A stretch of 64,000 nt of DNA from Ferrigenium kumadai. Its GTDB lineage: Bacteria > Pseudomonadota > Gammaproteobacteria > Burkholderiales > Gallionellaceae. The position numbers and the translations under genes were made by a program. The notes under the pieces were generated by a model. It searched no databases. It had not been told where the DNA came from and was given only the letters and a program-made list of their open reading frames with translations. The stretch is taken from NCBI RefSeq assembly GCF_018324385.1, contig NZ_AP019536.1:1798001-1862000 (forward strand), read 5' to 3'. Below, in pieces: positions 28,989 through 40,713 of the stretch (the first letter of the stretch is position 1; each line of letters starts with the position of its first letter).

Positions 28989-29054
28989 GTCGTACTCCTA
29001 GCTATAAAAAACGTCGCGCATTAAAGCGTATATGATTAGTTCAGTGCAAGCGCA

Positions 29055-31586
<2,532 letters not shown>

Positions 31587-31592
31587 AAGCAA

Positions 31593-31614
31593 AAGGGCAC
31601 CCCCGGGTGCCCTT
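31593..31614. terminator. Terminator hairpin between convergent genes
   Basis: AAGGGCACCC-CC-GGGTGCCCTT. A T-run follows on the minus strand (TTTTG), so it suits the pentapeptide gene best. Confidence 0.75.
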
Positions 31615-31637
31615 ACGCCAAGCTCACTACAACTCGC

Positions 31638-32714
31638 TTATTTCCTGGTTTTCGCTTTTGGCGCCGGTTTGACTGGCTGAGCCGGCTGGACTTGCTGCAC
31701 CACCGGCTCCACTTTTGCCGGCTCTGCTTTCACCGGCTCGGCAACCGCTTCCGGCTTCTTGTCTGTCCAGCAACTGCCATTGTTCACGGTGCCGTTCGGC
31801 ATCACGGTGTTGCAGAACGTCGCGCCAGTGAGTGTGGCATCGGCAGTGTTCGCACCGGACAGGTCGGCGTCGGTCAGGTCGGCGTTCAGCAGGATCGCGC
31901 CGGTCAGGTTGGCACGCTCCAGTTGCGCGCCGCGCAACACGGCCTTGCTCAGGTTCGCATCGGTGAGGTTGGCCTGCGACAGGTTGGCACGGGTCAGGTT
32001 GGCGCGCGCCAGGTTCGCTTCGGTCAAGTTGGCCTTGCCGAGATTGGCCTTGAACAGGTTGGCCTGCGCCAGGTTGCCCATATAAAGCTGCGCGCCGGAA
32101 AGGTTGGCGGAGCCCAGGTTAGCCTCGACCAGCGAAGCGTTCAGGCACACGCTACGCGGCTGGATCACGCAGCCGTTGATCGCCCCTTCGGTGGTCTCGG
32201 CCGGCGCAACAGCCGATACCCCCTTGGGCTTTACAGCCGGACAGTTCGGGCCGCTGTTCACTATGCCGTTCGGCATCGTGGTACGGCAGAAAGTGGTCTT
32301 GATGAACCTGGCACCGTCGATCTCGGCATTGGTCAGGTTGGCATCGGTCAGATTGGCTTCGCTCAGGTTGGCGCCTTTGAGCTTCGCGCCGGTCAGGTTG
32401 GTGCCGGTGAAGTTGGCGCCGGTCAGGTCAGCGTTATAAAGCGTGACACCGGTCATGTCCGCTTCGGTGAAATTGCCGCCCATCAGCTTGCCGTGATAGA
32501 TGTTTGCACCCTTGAGGTTGGCCTTCGAGAAATCCGACTTGGTCAGATCGCCTTCAAGCAACTGTGCTTCGTGCATATCCACGCCGATCAGGCTCTTGCC
32601 GGATAGTTCGGCATGCGGGCATTGCGATTTAGGAATGATCCAGCAGTCGGCCCAACTCGCATTGGCAACCACCGCACTCAGCAGGAACGTGCTACCCAAC
32701 AGAATTCTTTTCAA
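31638..32714 (-). CDS. Exported pentapeptide-repeat protein
   Basis: 358 residues. Signal peptide MKRILLGSTFLLSAVVANASWA, then two blocks of A(D/N)LXX pentapeptide repeats (about residues 38-140 and 185-285) folding as a right-handed quadrilateral helix. Each block is framed by Cys-containing caps: CWIIPKSQCPHAELSG / TTFCRTTMPNGIVNSGPNC and GCVIQPRSVCLNASL / TFCNTVMPNGTVNNGSC. The C-terminal ~45 residues are Lys/Pro/Val/Ala-rich. The start is TTG at 32714 with GGAGG 6 nt upstream; a GTG at 32750 is open but has no site. Periplasmic or surface location is inferred from the signal peptide and likely disulfides. Role unknown. Confidence 0.88.
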   Translation of the reverse strand: MKRILLGSTFLLSAVVANASWADCWIIPKSQCPHAELSGKSLIGVDMHEAQLLEGDLTKSDFSKANLKGANIYHGKLMGGNFTEADMTGVTLYNADLTGANFTGTNLTGAKLKGANLSEANLTDANLTNAEIDGARFIKTTFCRTTMPNGIVNSGPNCPAVKPKGVSAVAPAETTEGAINGCVIQPRSVCLNASLVEANLGSANLSGAQLYMGNLAQANLFKANLGKANLTEANLARANLTRANLSQANLTDANLSKAVLRGAQLERANLTGAILLNADLTDADLSGANTADATLTGATFCNTVMPNGTVNNGSCWTDKKPEAVAEPVKAEPAKVEPVVQQVQPAQPVKPAPKAKTRK

Positions 32715-32791
32715 AACAACCTCCGATGAAGTTCGTAAAAAACGGCGCACTTGTGTGCGCCGTCGAGTCAGACAGACCTACCTGAAAAAGT

Positions 32792-34327
32792 TCACACCTG
32801 CGGGTGCGCGCGTTCCTCTGTGCTGTGCAACTTGTTGAGCGCATTCAGATAAGACTTGGCTGAGGCTACGACGATATCGGTATCCGCCCCTTGTCCGTTG
32901 ACGATGCGTCCCCCTTTGGACAGTCGCACCGTCACCTCGCCTTGCGCATCGGTGCCGCTGGTGATGTTGTTCACCGAATACAACAACAACTCGGTGCCGC
33001 TCTGCACGATCTGCTCGATAGCCTTGAAGGTAGCATCAACCGGGCCGCCGCCATGCATCTCAGCGCTCTTTTCCTCGCCACCGACGCTGACTGTAACTTG
33101 AGCCTTCGGCAGGATGCCGGTTTCGGAATGAGCTCTCATCGAGACCAGTCGGTAATGCTCGCTCACTTGCGTGGCTTCTTCATCGCTCACCAGCGCCTGC
33201 AAGTCCTCGTCGAAAATGTCATGCTTCTTGTCGGCCAGATCCTTGAAGCGCGCGAAGGCGGCGTTCACGGCCTCTTCGCCCTCCAGCACGATGCCCAGTT
33301 CCTGCAGGCGCGCACGGAACGCGGCGCGGCCGGAATGCTTGCCCATCACCATCTTGTTCGCGCCCCAGCCCACATCCTCGGCACGCATGATCTCGTAAGT
33401 CTCGCGGTGCTTAAGCACGCCGTCCTGATGGATGCCGGACTCGTGCGCGAAGGCGTTCGCGCCGACGATGGCCTTGTTCGGCTGTATCGGGTAACCGGTG
33501 ATGCTGGACACCAGCTTGGAAGTCGGCACGATCTGGGTGGTATCGATGCGCGTATCGCAGTCAAACACGTCGCGGCGCGTTTTCACCGCCATCACAATTT
33601 CTTCCAGCGCGGCATTACCCGCGCGCTCACCCAAGCCGTTGATGGTGCATTCCACCTGACGCGCACCGTTCATCACCGCTGCGAGCGAATTGGCGGAAGC
33701 CATGCCCAAGTCGTTGTGGCAATGCGTAGACCAGATGACCTTGTCGCTGTTCGGCACGCGCGCGATCAGCTGTTTGAAGTGCTCGCCCAACAACACGGGG
33801 ATGCTGTAACCCACGGTATCCGGCACATTCAGCGTGGTCGCACCTGCCTGAATGACCGCATCGAAAATACGCACCAGGAAATCCATGTCCGAACGTATCG
33901 CATCTTCGGCCGAGAACTCCACGTCATCGGTATATTCGCGCGCCCATTTCACTGCCTGCACCGCGCGCTCCACCACTTGGTCTTCCGTCATGCGCAGCTT
34001 GTGCTGCATGTGAATGGGAGAAGTCGCAATAAAAGTGTGGATGCGTTTATGCTTGGCCGGCTTGATAGCCTCGCCCGCCGCACGCACATCCTTTTCACTG
34101 GCGCGCGCCAGCGAACACACGGTAGAACGCTCGATCACCTTGGCGATGCTGTGGATTGCATCGGCATCGCCGGGGCTGGCGGCAGCAAAACCCGCCTCGA
34201 TCACATCCACGCCCAGCTTTTCCAGCTGGCGTGCGATGCGCACTTTCTCTTCCTTGGTCATGGATGCACCTGGACTCTGCTCGCCGTCGCGCAAGGTGGT
34301 ATCGAATACGATCAATTTGCTTTTCAT
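32792..34327 (-). CDS. leuA: 2-isopropylmalate synthase
   Basis: First committed step of leucine synthesis (2-oxoisovalerate plus acetyl-CoA). 511 residues. The TIM-barrel N-terminus has [16 protein letters not shown] and metal ligands in [19 protein letters not shown]. The C-terminal leucine-feedback domain starts near residue 390 ([19 protein letters not shown]). Last gene of the ilv-psd-pssA-leuA run, but with its own promoter and Leu-rich leader peptide in the 196-bp gap after pssA. Confidence 0.97.
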   Translation of the reverse strand: MKSKLIVFDTTLRDGEQSPGASMTKEEKVRIARQLEKLGVDVIEAGFAAASPGDADAIHSIAKVIERSTVCSLARASEKDVRAAGEAIKPAKHKRIHTFIATSPIHMQHKLRMTEDQVVERAVQAVKWAREYTDDVEFSAEDAIRSDMDFLVRIFDAVIQAGATTLNVPDTVGYSIPVLLGEHFKQLIARVPNSDKVIWSTHCHNDLGMASANSLAAVMNGARQVECTINGLGERAGNAALEEIVMAVKTRRDVFDCDTRIDTTQIVPTSKLVSSITGYPIQPNKAIVGANAFAHESGIHQDGVLKHRETYEIMRAEDVGWGANKMVMGKHSGRAAFRARLQELGIVLEGEEAVNAAFARFKDLADKKHDIFDEDLQALVSDEEATQVSEHYRLVSMRAHSETGILPKAQVTVSVGGEEKSAEMHGGGPVDATFKAIEQIVQSGTELLLYSVNNITSGTDAQGEVTVRLSKGGRIVNGQGADTDIVVASAKSYLNALNKLHSTEERAHPQV

Positions 34328-34397
34328 GATGGATGCTCCCTACATGGGGTTAAACCTGCGGAACCGCTTGGGTAGCCGCACTCGCTCAAATTTTTCT

Positions 34398-34406
34398 GGG
34401 GGGGGG
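34398..34406. repeat. Nine-base homopolymer in the leuA leader region
   Basis: Nine G on the + strand (C9 in the leuA mRNA), between the leader-peptide stop and leuA. Slippage here would change leader spacing but not the coding frame. Confidence 0.7.
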
Positions 34407-34415
34407 AATTATGAA

Positions 34416-34496
34416 TTAGCGCGCGCTGCGCAGCAGCAGCGCAGCCAACAGGCTGAACGTGGAGTGGAGCTTTGCGATGTGCATAGAGAAGTGCAT
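34416..34496 (-). CDS. leuL: leuA leader peptide (26 aa, Leu-rich)
   Basis: A short frame, ATG 34496 to TAA 34416-34418: MHFSMHIAKLHSTFSLLAAL then LLRSAR. It has seven Leu in 26 residues, five of them within SLLAALLL. The Leu codons lie inside a potential hairpin GCTGCGC-TGCTGCT-GCGCAGC. This is the design of transcription-attenuation leaders, where ribosome stalling at scarce Leu-tRNA changes RNA folding. No classical U-rich terminator is visible between it and leuA, so the output mechanism is open. Placed 88 nt before leuA, directly after a promoter. Confidence 0.7.
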   Translation of the reverse strand: MHFSMHIAKLHSTFSLLAALLLRSAR

Positions 34497-34503
34497 GGCT
34501 AGA

Positions 34504-34531
34504 ATATTACCAGTTTTATCGACTCACGCAA
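34504..34531 (-). promoter_or_regulatory. Sigma-70 promoter of leuA
   Basis: On the minus strand -35 TTGCGT (34526-34531), 16-nt spacer, -10 TAATAT (34504-34509). It overlaps the pssA stop codon and starts transcription at about the ATG of the leader peptide. Confidence 0.55.
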
Positions 34532-35267
34532 CAGGCTTGCTGCGGCGGCGCAGTGCCCACAGCACATAGCCGGACAATGCGTAGCAAAGGAACAATGCAA
34601 ACAATACCCCCGGCGGATAGCTGGAGATCAGGATGAAAAACAGCGCGATCAGGAAGATCACCACGAAGGGCACGCTCTTGCGCAGGTTGATGTCCTTGAA
34701 GCTGTAGAACGGCAGGTTGCTGACCATGCTCAATCCCGCGAACACCGTCAGGGCCGCAGCGTACCAGCGCAATTCATCGCCCTTGAAGCCGTAATCCAAC
34801 ATCACCCAGACAAAACCGGCCACCAGCGCGGCTGCGGCCGGGCTGGGCAAGCCCTGGAAATAACGCTTGTCGACCACGTCGATGTTGGTGTTGAAACGCG
34901 CCAGACGCAACGCCGTGGCCGCGCAATAGATGAACGCGGCGAACCAGCCCCACTTGCCGAGCCCCTTGAACGCCCATTCGTATATCACCAGCGCGGGGGC
35001 GACCCCGAACGACACCATGTCGGACAGGCTGTCGTATTCGGCACCGAATTCGCTCTGCGTATGAGTCAGCCTGGCCACACGGCCATCCAGGCCGTCAAGC
35101 ACCATCGCGATGAAGATGGCCACCGCGGCGGATTCGAAACGCCAATTCATCGACTGCACGATGGCGTAGAAACCCGCGAACAAGGCGCCGGTGGTAAACA
35201 GGTTGGGCAACAGGTAGATACCCCGCTTGCGCAGGTTCATCGATTTGCGGGTATTGAATTCGTCCAT
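34524..35267 (-). CDS. pssA: CDP-diacylglycerol-serine O-phosphatidyltransferase
   Basis: Makes phosphatidylserine in the inner membrane. 247 residues, about seven TM helices (YLLPNLFTTGALFAGFYAIV, AAVAIFIAMVLD and others). The CDP-alcohol phosphotransferase motif D-G-x2-A-R-x8-G-x3-D-x3-D is complete (DGRVAR, then GAEYDSLSD). ATG 35267 (MDEFNTRKSMNLRKRG) is preferred; ATG 35282 is possible and neither has a strong ribosome site. Follows psd by 28 bp in a phosphatidylethanolamine pair. Confidence 0.95.
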   Translation of the reverse strand: MDEFNTRKSMNLRKRGIYLLPNLFTTGALFAGFYAIVQSMNWRFESAAVAIFIAMVLDGLDGRVARLTHTQSEFGAEYDSLSDMVSFGVAPALVIYEWAFKGLGKWGWFAAFIYCAATALRLARFNTNIDVVDKRYFQGLPSPAAAALVAGFVWVMLDYGFKGDELRWYAAALTVFAGLSMVSNLPFYSFKDINLRKSVPFVVIFLIALFFILISSYPPGVLFALFLCYALSGYVLWALRRRSKPVA

Positions 35268-35295
35268 GCGCCCATTATCCATCAATTTAGCGCTA

Positions 35296-35943
35296 TCAGT
35301 TTTGCGGCAATATTGCCAGGATGGTCGTGGTCGCCGACACCTTGTCGCCGATACTGACTTTAACGCTGGTATCCAGCGGCAGATAGACGTCCACACGCGA
35401 ACCGAAGCGGATGAAGCCGTAACGCTGACCGCGTGTCAGCACATCGCCGGGTTTGATGTAGCACAGGATGCGGCGAGCGATCAGCCCAGCTACCTGAACG
35501 AAGGTCACCGTCCGGCCATCGGTCGTGGTCAACACCACCGCATTGCGCTCATTCTCCGCCGACGCCTTGTCCAGATCGGCATTCACGAACTTGCCGGGGA
35601 AATACTGCACCTGCTGCACCGTGCCGTCCACCGGGCTGCGGTTGGAATGCACATTGAACACGTTCATGAACACGCTGATCAGGATCGCCTCGCGCTGCCC
35701 ATAAGGGTCTTGTGTGCGCTCGACCTTGATGACGCGACCATCGGCCGGAGACAGCACTGCACCGGCGTCCTGCGGAATCTCGCGCGGAGGATCGCGGAAG
35801 AACTGCAGCACAAAGATAAAAATGATCCACAACGGGATCGACCATACGACGCACCAGACGGTGGCGGCGATGGCGAGAATCAGGGATATGGCCAGAAACG
35901 GCCAGCCCTCGCGGGCGATGATGGGATGAGGATAGGAATTCAT
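35296..35943 (-). CDS. psd: Phosphatidylserine decarboxylase (short form) proenzyme
   Basis: Decarboxylates phosphatidylserine to phosphatidylethanolamine; self-cleaves to generate a pyruvoyl group. 215 residues, the short Psd type. One or two N-terminal TM segments ([36 protein letters not shown]). Family blocks are [34 protein letters not shown] and the processing site [11 protein letters not shown] with Gly-Ser. ATG 35943. Its 5' flank up to ilvC is entirely a low-complexity inverted repeat. Confidence 0.95.
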   Translation of the reverse strand: MNSYPHPIIAREGWPFLAISLILAIAATVWCVVWSIPLWIIFIFVLQFFRDPPREIPQDAGAVLSPADGRVIKVERTQDPYGQREAILISVFMNVFNVHSNRSPVDGTVQQVQYFPGKFVNADLDKASAENERNAVVLTTTDGRTVTFVQVAGLIARRILCYIKPGDVLTRGQRYGFIRFGSRVDVYLPLDTSVKVSIGDKVSATTTILAILPQN

Positions 35944-36027
35944 GAGTGAAACGTGAAATGTGAAATATGAAACGGCCAAAACATGAAAGGCGAAACTGAC
36001 GTTTCACCTTTCACGTTCCACTTTTCA
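35944..36027. repeat. Low-complexity inverted repeat between ilvC and psd
   Basis: GTGAAACGTGAAATGTGAAA-type units (35946-35970) face TTTCACCTTTCACGTTCCAC (36002-36021). It fills the whole intergenic space inside the operon. Same style as the element at 27201-27300 but a different unit. Confidence 0.75.
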
Positions 36028-37065
<1,038 letters not shown>

Positions 37066-37557
37066 TTAAAGTTTCAAAATCCGTTCGCCGCGCCCGATGC
37101 CAGAGGCACCGGTACGCACCGTTTCCAGAATCAGTTCGCGGCCGATCGCCTCCAGGAAATTATCCAGTTTGGCGCGCGCCCCCGTCAGTTCGATGGTGTA
37201 AGTGTCGGTCGACACGTCGATGATGCGCCCCCGGAAGATGTCCGCCATGCGCTTCAGCTCCTCGCGATCTTCGCCCAGCGCCCTGACCTTGACCAGCATC
37301 AGCTCGCGTTCCAGGTGATCGCCCTCGCTCAGGTCCATCACTGCAACCACATCCACCAGCTTGTTGAGCTGCTTGTTAATCTGGTCGATCACCGCGTCGG
37401 AGCCGCTGGTGACGATGGTCATGCGCGACAGGGTCGGGTCTTCGGTCGGTGCCACCGTCAGCGACTCGATATTGTAGCCGCGCGCCGAGAACAGGCCGGC
37501 CACGCGCGACAGCGCGCCCGCTTCGTTTTCCATCAGCAGGGAAATGATGTGCCTCAT
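37066..37557 (-). CDS. ilvH: Acetolactate synthase small subunit
   Basis: Regulatory subunit of acetohydroxyacid synthase conferring valine feedback. 163 residues with an N-terminal ACT domain (MRHIISLLMENEAGALSRVA, GLFSARGYNIESLTVAPT) and the C-terminal domain (ELMLVKVRALGEDREELKRM). Its start overlaps the stop of the large subunit by one base. Confidence 0.96.
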   Translation of the reverse strand: MRHIISLLMENEAGALSRVAGLFSARGYNIESLTVAPTEDPTLSRMTIVTSGSDAVIDQINKQLNKLVDVVAVMDLSEGDHLERELMLVKVRALGEDREELKRMADIFRGRIIDVSTDTYTIELTGARAKLDNFLEAIGRELILETVRTGASGIGRGERILKL

Positions 37558-39266
37558 TACAGGTCCTCCGCCAGAATCACTTCGGACAAGCCCTTGCCGC
37601 CCGGAACCATCGGGAACACGTTCTCGGTCGAGTCGGTGCGGAAATCCATGAACACCAGATCGTTCTTGCGCGCAAACGCCTCCCTGATGGCCGGCTCGAC
37701 ATCGGCCGGATTCTCGATGCGCATGCCGATATGCCCGTAAGCCTCGGCCAGTTTGACGAAGTCCGGCAGCGCGTCCATATAGGACTGCGAATAACGGTTA
37801 CCGTGGAAGAACTCCTGCCATTGGCGCACCATGCCCAGATAGCGGTTGTTCAGCGCCAATACCTTGATTGGCAGTCGGAACTGCTTGCAAGTGGACAACT
37901 CCTGGATATTCATCTGGATGCTGCCCTCGCCGGTCACGCAGGCCACGGTCGCGTCCGGGTTGATCAGCTGTGCGCCCATCGCGGCGGGCAGGCCGAAACC
38001 CATCGTACCCAAGCCGCCGGAATTGATCCAGCGGCGCGGCTGGTTGAACTTGTAGTACTGCGCAGCCCACATCTGGTGCTGGCCGACGTCGGAGGTGACG
38101 ATCGCGTCCCCGCCGGTGATCTTGTGCAGCGTCTCGATCACATACTGCGGTTTGATGACCTCGGTGGAATTCTTGTAACGCAGCCCGCCGCCCTTGGCGC
38201 GCCACTCGTCCACCTGCCTCCACCACGCGGCCAGCTCCGCCGCATCCGGCTTCTGTTTGCTGCTGCGCAGCGCGCCCAGCAACTCGTCCAGCGCGAGCTT
38301 GAGGTCGGCGACGATAGGCAGGTCCACCTTGACGCGTTTGGCGATCGAGGACGGATCGATGTCGATATGGATGATCTTGCGCTGCACCTGGGCGAAGTGT
38401 TCGACGTTGCCAATCACACGATCGTCGAAACGCGCACCCACCGCCAGCAGCACGTCGCAGTGCTGCATCGCCATGTTGGCTTCGTAGGTACCGTGCATCC
38501 CCGGCATGCCGACGAACTGCTTGTCATTGGCCGGATAGCCGCCCAGCCCCATCAGCGTGTTGGTGCACGGCGAGCCGAGCAGGCGCACCAATTCGGTCAA
38601 CTGCTGCGAAGCACCGCCCTGCACAACGCCGCCGCCGGCATAAACCATGGGACGTTTGGCCTCCAGCAGCATCTGCGCCGCATGCCGGATCTGCGCGCTG
38701 TCGGCCTTACCGGGCGGATGATAGGCGCGGATATTCACGTTGGACGGATACTCGAACACCGCCTTCTGGTTGGAAACATCCTTGGGGATATCCACCAGCA
38801 CCGGGCCGGGACGGCCGGTCCGTGCCAAATAGAATGCCTTCTTGATGGTCGCGGCGATATCCTTGGGGTCCTTGACCAGAAAATTGTGCTTCACGCAGGG
38901 GCGGGTGATGCCCACCGCATCCACTTCCTGGAAGGCATCTTCGCCGATCACGGAGGTCGGCACCTGTCCGCTGATGACGACCATCGGAATGGAGTCCATG
39001 TAAGCCGTAGCGATACCGGTCACGGCATTGGTCAGCCCGGGACCGGAGGTCACGATGGCCACGCCCACCTTGTCCGATGAGCGCGCGTAGCCGTCCGCGG
39101 CATGCACCGCGGCCTGCTCGTGACGCACGAGGACATGCTTGACCTTATCCTGCTTGAACAGCTCGTCGTAAATGAACAGCACCGCCCCGCCGGGATAGCC
39201 GAATACATATTCGACCTGCTCCTCCTGCAAACAGCGGATGACGATCTCCGCGCCGGTCAACTCCAT
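37557..39266 (-). CDS. ilvI: Acetolactate synthase large (catalytic) subunit
   Basis: Thiamin-diphosphate enzyme that joins two pyruvates, or pyruvate and 2-oxobutyrate. 569 residues from ATG 39266 (MELTGAEIVIRCLQEE); a GTG one codon earlier is possible. FGYPGGAVLFIYDE and catalytic-Glu block VRHEQAAVHAADGYAR in the N-terminal domain. The ThDP motif GEGSIQMNIQELST and NRYLGMVRQWQEFF lie in the C-terminal domain. GAAGG lies upstream. First gene of the operon, transcribed from the promoter at 39305-39333. Confidence 0.96.
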   Translation of the reverse strand: MELTGAEIVIRCLQEEQVEYVFGYPGGAVLFIYDELFKQDKVKHVLVRHEQAAVHAADGYARSSDKVGVAIVTSGPGLTNAVTGIATAYMDSIPMVVISGQVPTSVIGEDAFQEVDAVGITRPCVKHNFLVKDPKDIAATIKKAFYLARTGRPGPVLVDIPKDVSNQKAVFEYPSNVNIRAYHPPGKADSAQIRHAAQMLLEAKRPMVYAGGGVVQGGASQQLTELVRLLGSPCTNTLMGLGGYPANDKQFVGMPGMHGTYEANMAMQHCDVLLAVGARFDDRVIGNVEHFAQVQRKIIHIDIDPSSIAKRVKVDLPIVADLKLALDELLGALRSSKQKPDAAELAAWWRQVDEWRAKGGGLRYKNSTEVIKPQYVIETLHKITGGDAIVTSDVGQHQMWAAQYYKFNQPRRWINSGGLGTMGFGLPAAMGAQLINPDATVACVTGEGSIQMNIQELSTCKQFRLPIKVLALNNRYLGMVRQWQEFFHGNRYSQSYMDALPDFVKLAEAYGHIGMRIENPADVEPAIREAFARKNDLVFMDFRTDSTENVFPMVPGGKGLSEVILAEDL

Positions 39267-39304
39267 CACAAATACCTTCTATTTCTGCCAAAAAAGAACC
39301 GCGT

Positions 39305-39333
39305 AAGATAAAGGTTAGCGGCATTTTGGTCAA
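39305..39333 (-). promoter_or_regulatory. Sigma-70 promoter of the ilv operon
   Basis: On the minus strand -35 TTGACC (39328-39333), 17-nt spacer, -10 TATCTT (39305-39310), about 40 nt before ilvI. No leader peptide is obvious between it and ilvI. Confidence 0.65.
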
Positions 39334-39412
39334 CCTTCGCCTCCAAATCGATGCGTTTTCAGGCGGCACAGGAAACGTTTTGTTACCATTCCCTCAATCC
39401 AAGGAGCCAAAA

Positions 39413-39982
39413 CTGTCCACTTCCACCGAACTATCCGATTTTCTCGTCAGCGTAGAACGGCGCGCATACAAGCAGGCCTTGTTCGCCGTGCGCGACGAGC
39501 ATGCCGCATTGGATATCGTGCAGGAAGCGATGATCAAGCTCGCCGAAAAATATGGAAACAAACCAGCCGCGGAACTGCCGTTGCTGTTCCAGCGCATCCT
39601 GCAAAACACCATACGTGACCACTACCGCAGGCAAAAAGTCAGGACGGCCTGGACAAGCCTGTTCTCCTCGTTCGCCCCCCAGAATGAGGGGGAGGAATTT
39701 GACCCGCTCGAAACCCTGCAAGACGATGAAAACCATGCCGTACCCGCCACACCCGACGAATCGCTTCAACAGAACCAGATCATTGCGCAGATCGAACAGG
39801 CGCTAAACAAACTGCCGGCACGTCAACGCGAAGCCTTCCTGCTGCGTTATTGGGAGGGATTGGACACTGCCGAAACAGCCGCAGCAATGGGATGCACCGA
39901 AGGCAGTGTAAAAACCCACTGTTCTCGCGCAGTGAATGCGCTTGCTGTATCCCTTAAAGCAAAAGGAGTAGAGCTGCCATGA
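39413..39982 (+). CDS. Sigma-70 family (ECF-type) RNA polymerase sigma factor
   Basis: 189 residues. Region 2 (about 1-75: ALFAVRDEHAALDIVQEAMI, FQRILQNTIRDHYRRQK) and region 4 (about 125-185: LNKLPARQREAFLLRYWEGL, TAAAMGCTEGSVKTHCSRAV). No ATG precedes the conserved domain. The best start is a CTG at 39413 with AAGGAG at 39401-39406, six bases upstream, giving LSTSTELSDFLVSVE. TTG at 39380 and TTG at 39326 are in-frame alternatives. Stop overlaps the next gene (ATGA). The sigma-DUF3619-DUF3106 trio is a known betaproteobacterial unit. Confidence 0.9.
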   Translation: MSTSTELSDFLVSVERRAYKQALFAVRDEHAALDIVQEAMIKLAEKYGNKPAAELPLLFQRILQNTIRDHYRRQKVRTAWTSLFSSFAPQNEGEEFDPLETLQDDENHAVPATPDESLQQNQIIAQIEQALNKLPARQREAFLLRYWEGLDTAETAAAMGCTEGSVKTHCSRAVNALAVSLKAKGVELP

Positions 39983-40329
39983 GCAAAAATACCACCCCGA
40001 GAGAAATCGACCCAAAACACATCGCCAGGCTGCTCACTCGCGCCGCCGAACAACTGGACGACGACACCGTGGCTGCGCTGCGCCACGCACGCAATAGAGC
40101 CCTAGAACGACAAGCGGCGACCAACCCTGCTTTCGCGCTCAGCACCGGACACCACATACACTGGCCGTTAGCGCACGCCATCCCGCAATGGATTGGCATG
40201 ACCGTTTTTCTCGTTGCGATAGTTGCCGGTGGCGTAAGCTACTGGCATCATTCGCGTGAAGAAATGAGCCATCTGGATGTCGCCATCCTCACCGACGACC
40301 TGCCCATGGAAGTTTTTGTAGACCGATAA
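39979..40329 (+). CDS. DUF3619-type membrane protein, likely anti-sigma partner
   Basis: 116 residues with one TM helix (about 72-90: WIGMTVFLVAIVAGGVSYWH), an N-terminal cytosolic helix (LLTRAAEQLDDDTVAALRHA) and an acidic C-terminal end (LDVAILTDDLPMEVFVDR). It is coupled to the sigma gene by an ATGA overlap. Cytosolic helix plus one TM next to an ECF sigma is the layout of an anti-sigma factor, but that role is inferred. Confidence 0.85.
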   Translation: MSKNTTPREIDPKHIARLLTRAAEQLDDDTVAALRHARNRALERQAATNPAFALSTGHHIHWPLAHAIPQWIGMTVFLVAIVAGGVSYWHHSREEMSHLDVAILTDDLPMEVFVDR

Positions 40330-40333
40330 CCGC

Positions 40334-40702
40334 ATGAAACGAGCCGTCTCCGCTTTCGCCCTATTTTGCGCACTGAACACCCCGGCGGCCATCGCGGCCC
40401 CCGCCTATTGGCGCACCCTTACACCGGCACAACAGGAAGCGCTCGCCCCGATGTCCCAGCAATGGGACGGCCTGCCCGAGACACAGCAGCGTAGCTTGCT
40501 GAATGTCGCCAAACACTATCCGGAACTAAGTGCAAAAGAAAAGCAACGCTTCCTGAGCCGGTTAGGCGCATGGAGTCGCCTCTCCCCGAAACAACGCGAG
40601 GCGGCACGCAACAAATATCGCGCCTTCAGCAAGGTGCCCGAGGAAAAACGCAAACAAGTCAGGCAGATGGTCAAGGAAGAACAGGCCAGAAAAGCGGAAT
40701 AA
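40334..40702 (+). CDS. DUF3106-type periplasmic protein
   Basis: 122 residues. Signal peptide MKRAVSAFALFCALNTPAAIA, then Arg/Lys/Gln-rich helices with repeats of the type LTPAQQEALAPMSQQW, LSAKEKQRFLSRLGAW, LSPKQREAARNKYRAF and EEKRKQVRQMVKEE. The helical LTPxQ-like pattern resembles stress-sensing periplasmic chaperones of the Spy/CpxP kind, without clear homology. Third gene of the sigma operon (4-bp gap), so possibly the periplasmic sensor of the pathway. Confidence 0.82.
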   Translation: MKRAVSAFALFCALNTPAAIAAPAYWRTLTPAQQEALAPMSQQWDGLPETQQRSLLNVAKHYPELSAKEKQRFLSRLGAWSRLSPKQREAARNKYRAFSKVPEEKRKQVRQMVKEEQARKAE

Positions 40703-40713
40703 TCCAGACCCGA

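Noticed and set aside
34328-34415. Classical attenuator terminator before leuA
   Set aside because: Stems such as TGCGG/CCGCA exist but none is followed by a T-run, so only the leader peptide is annotated.
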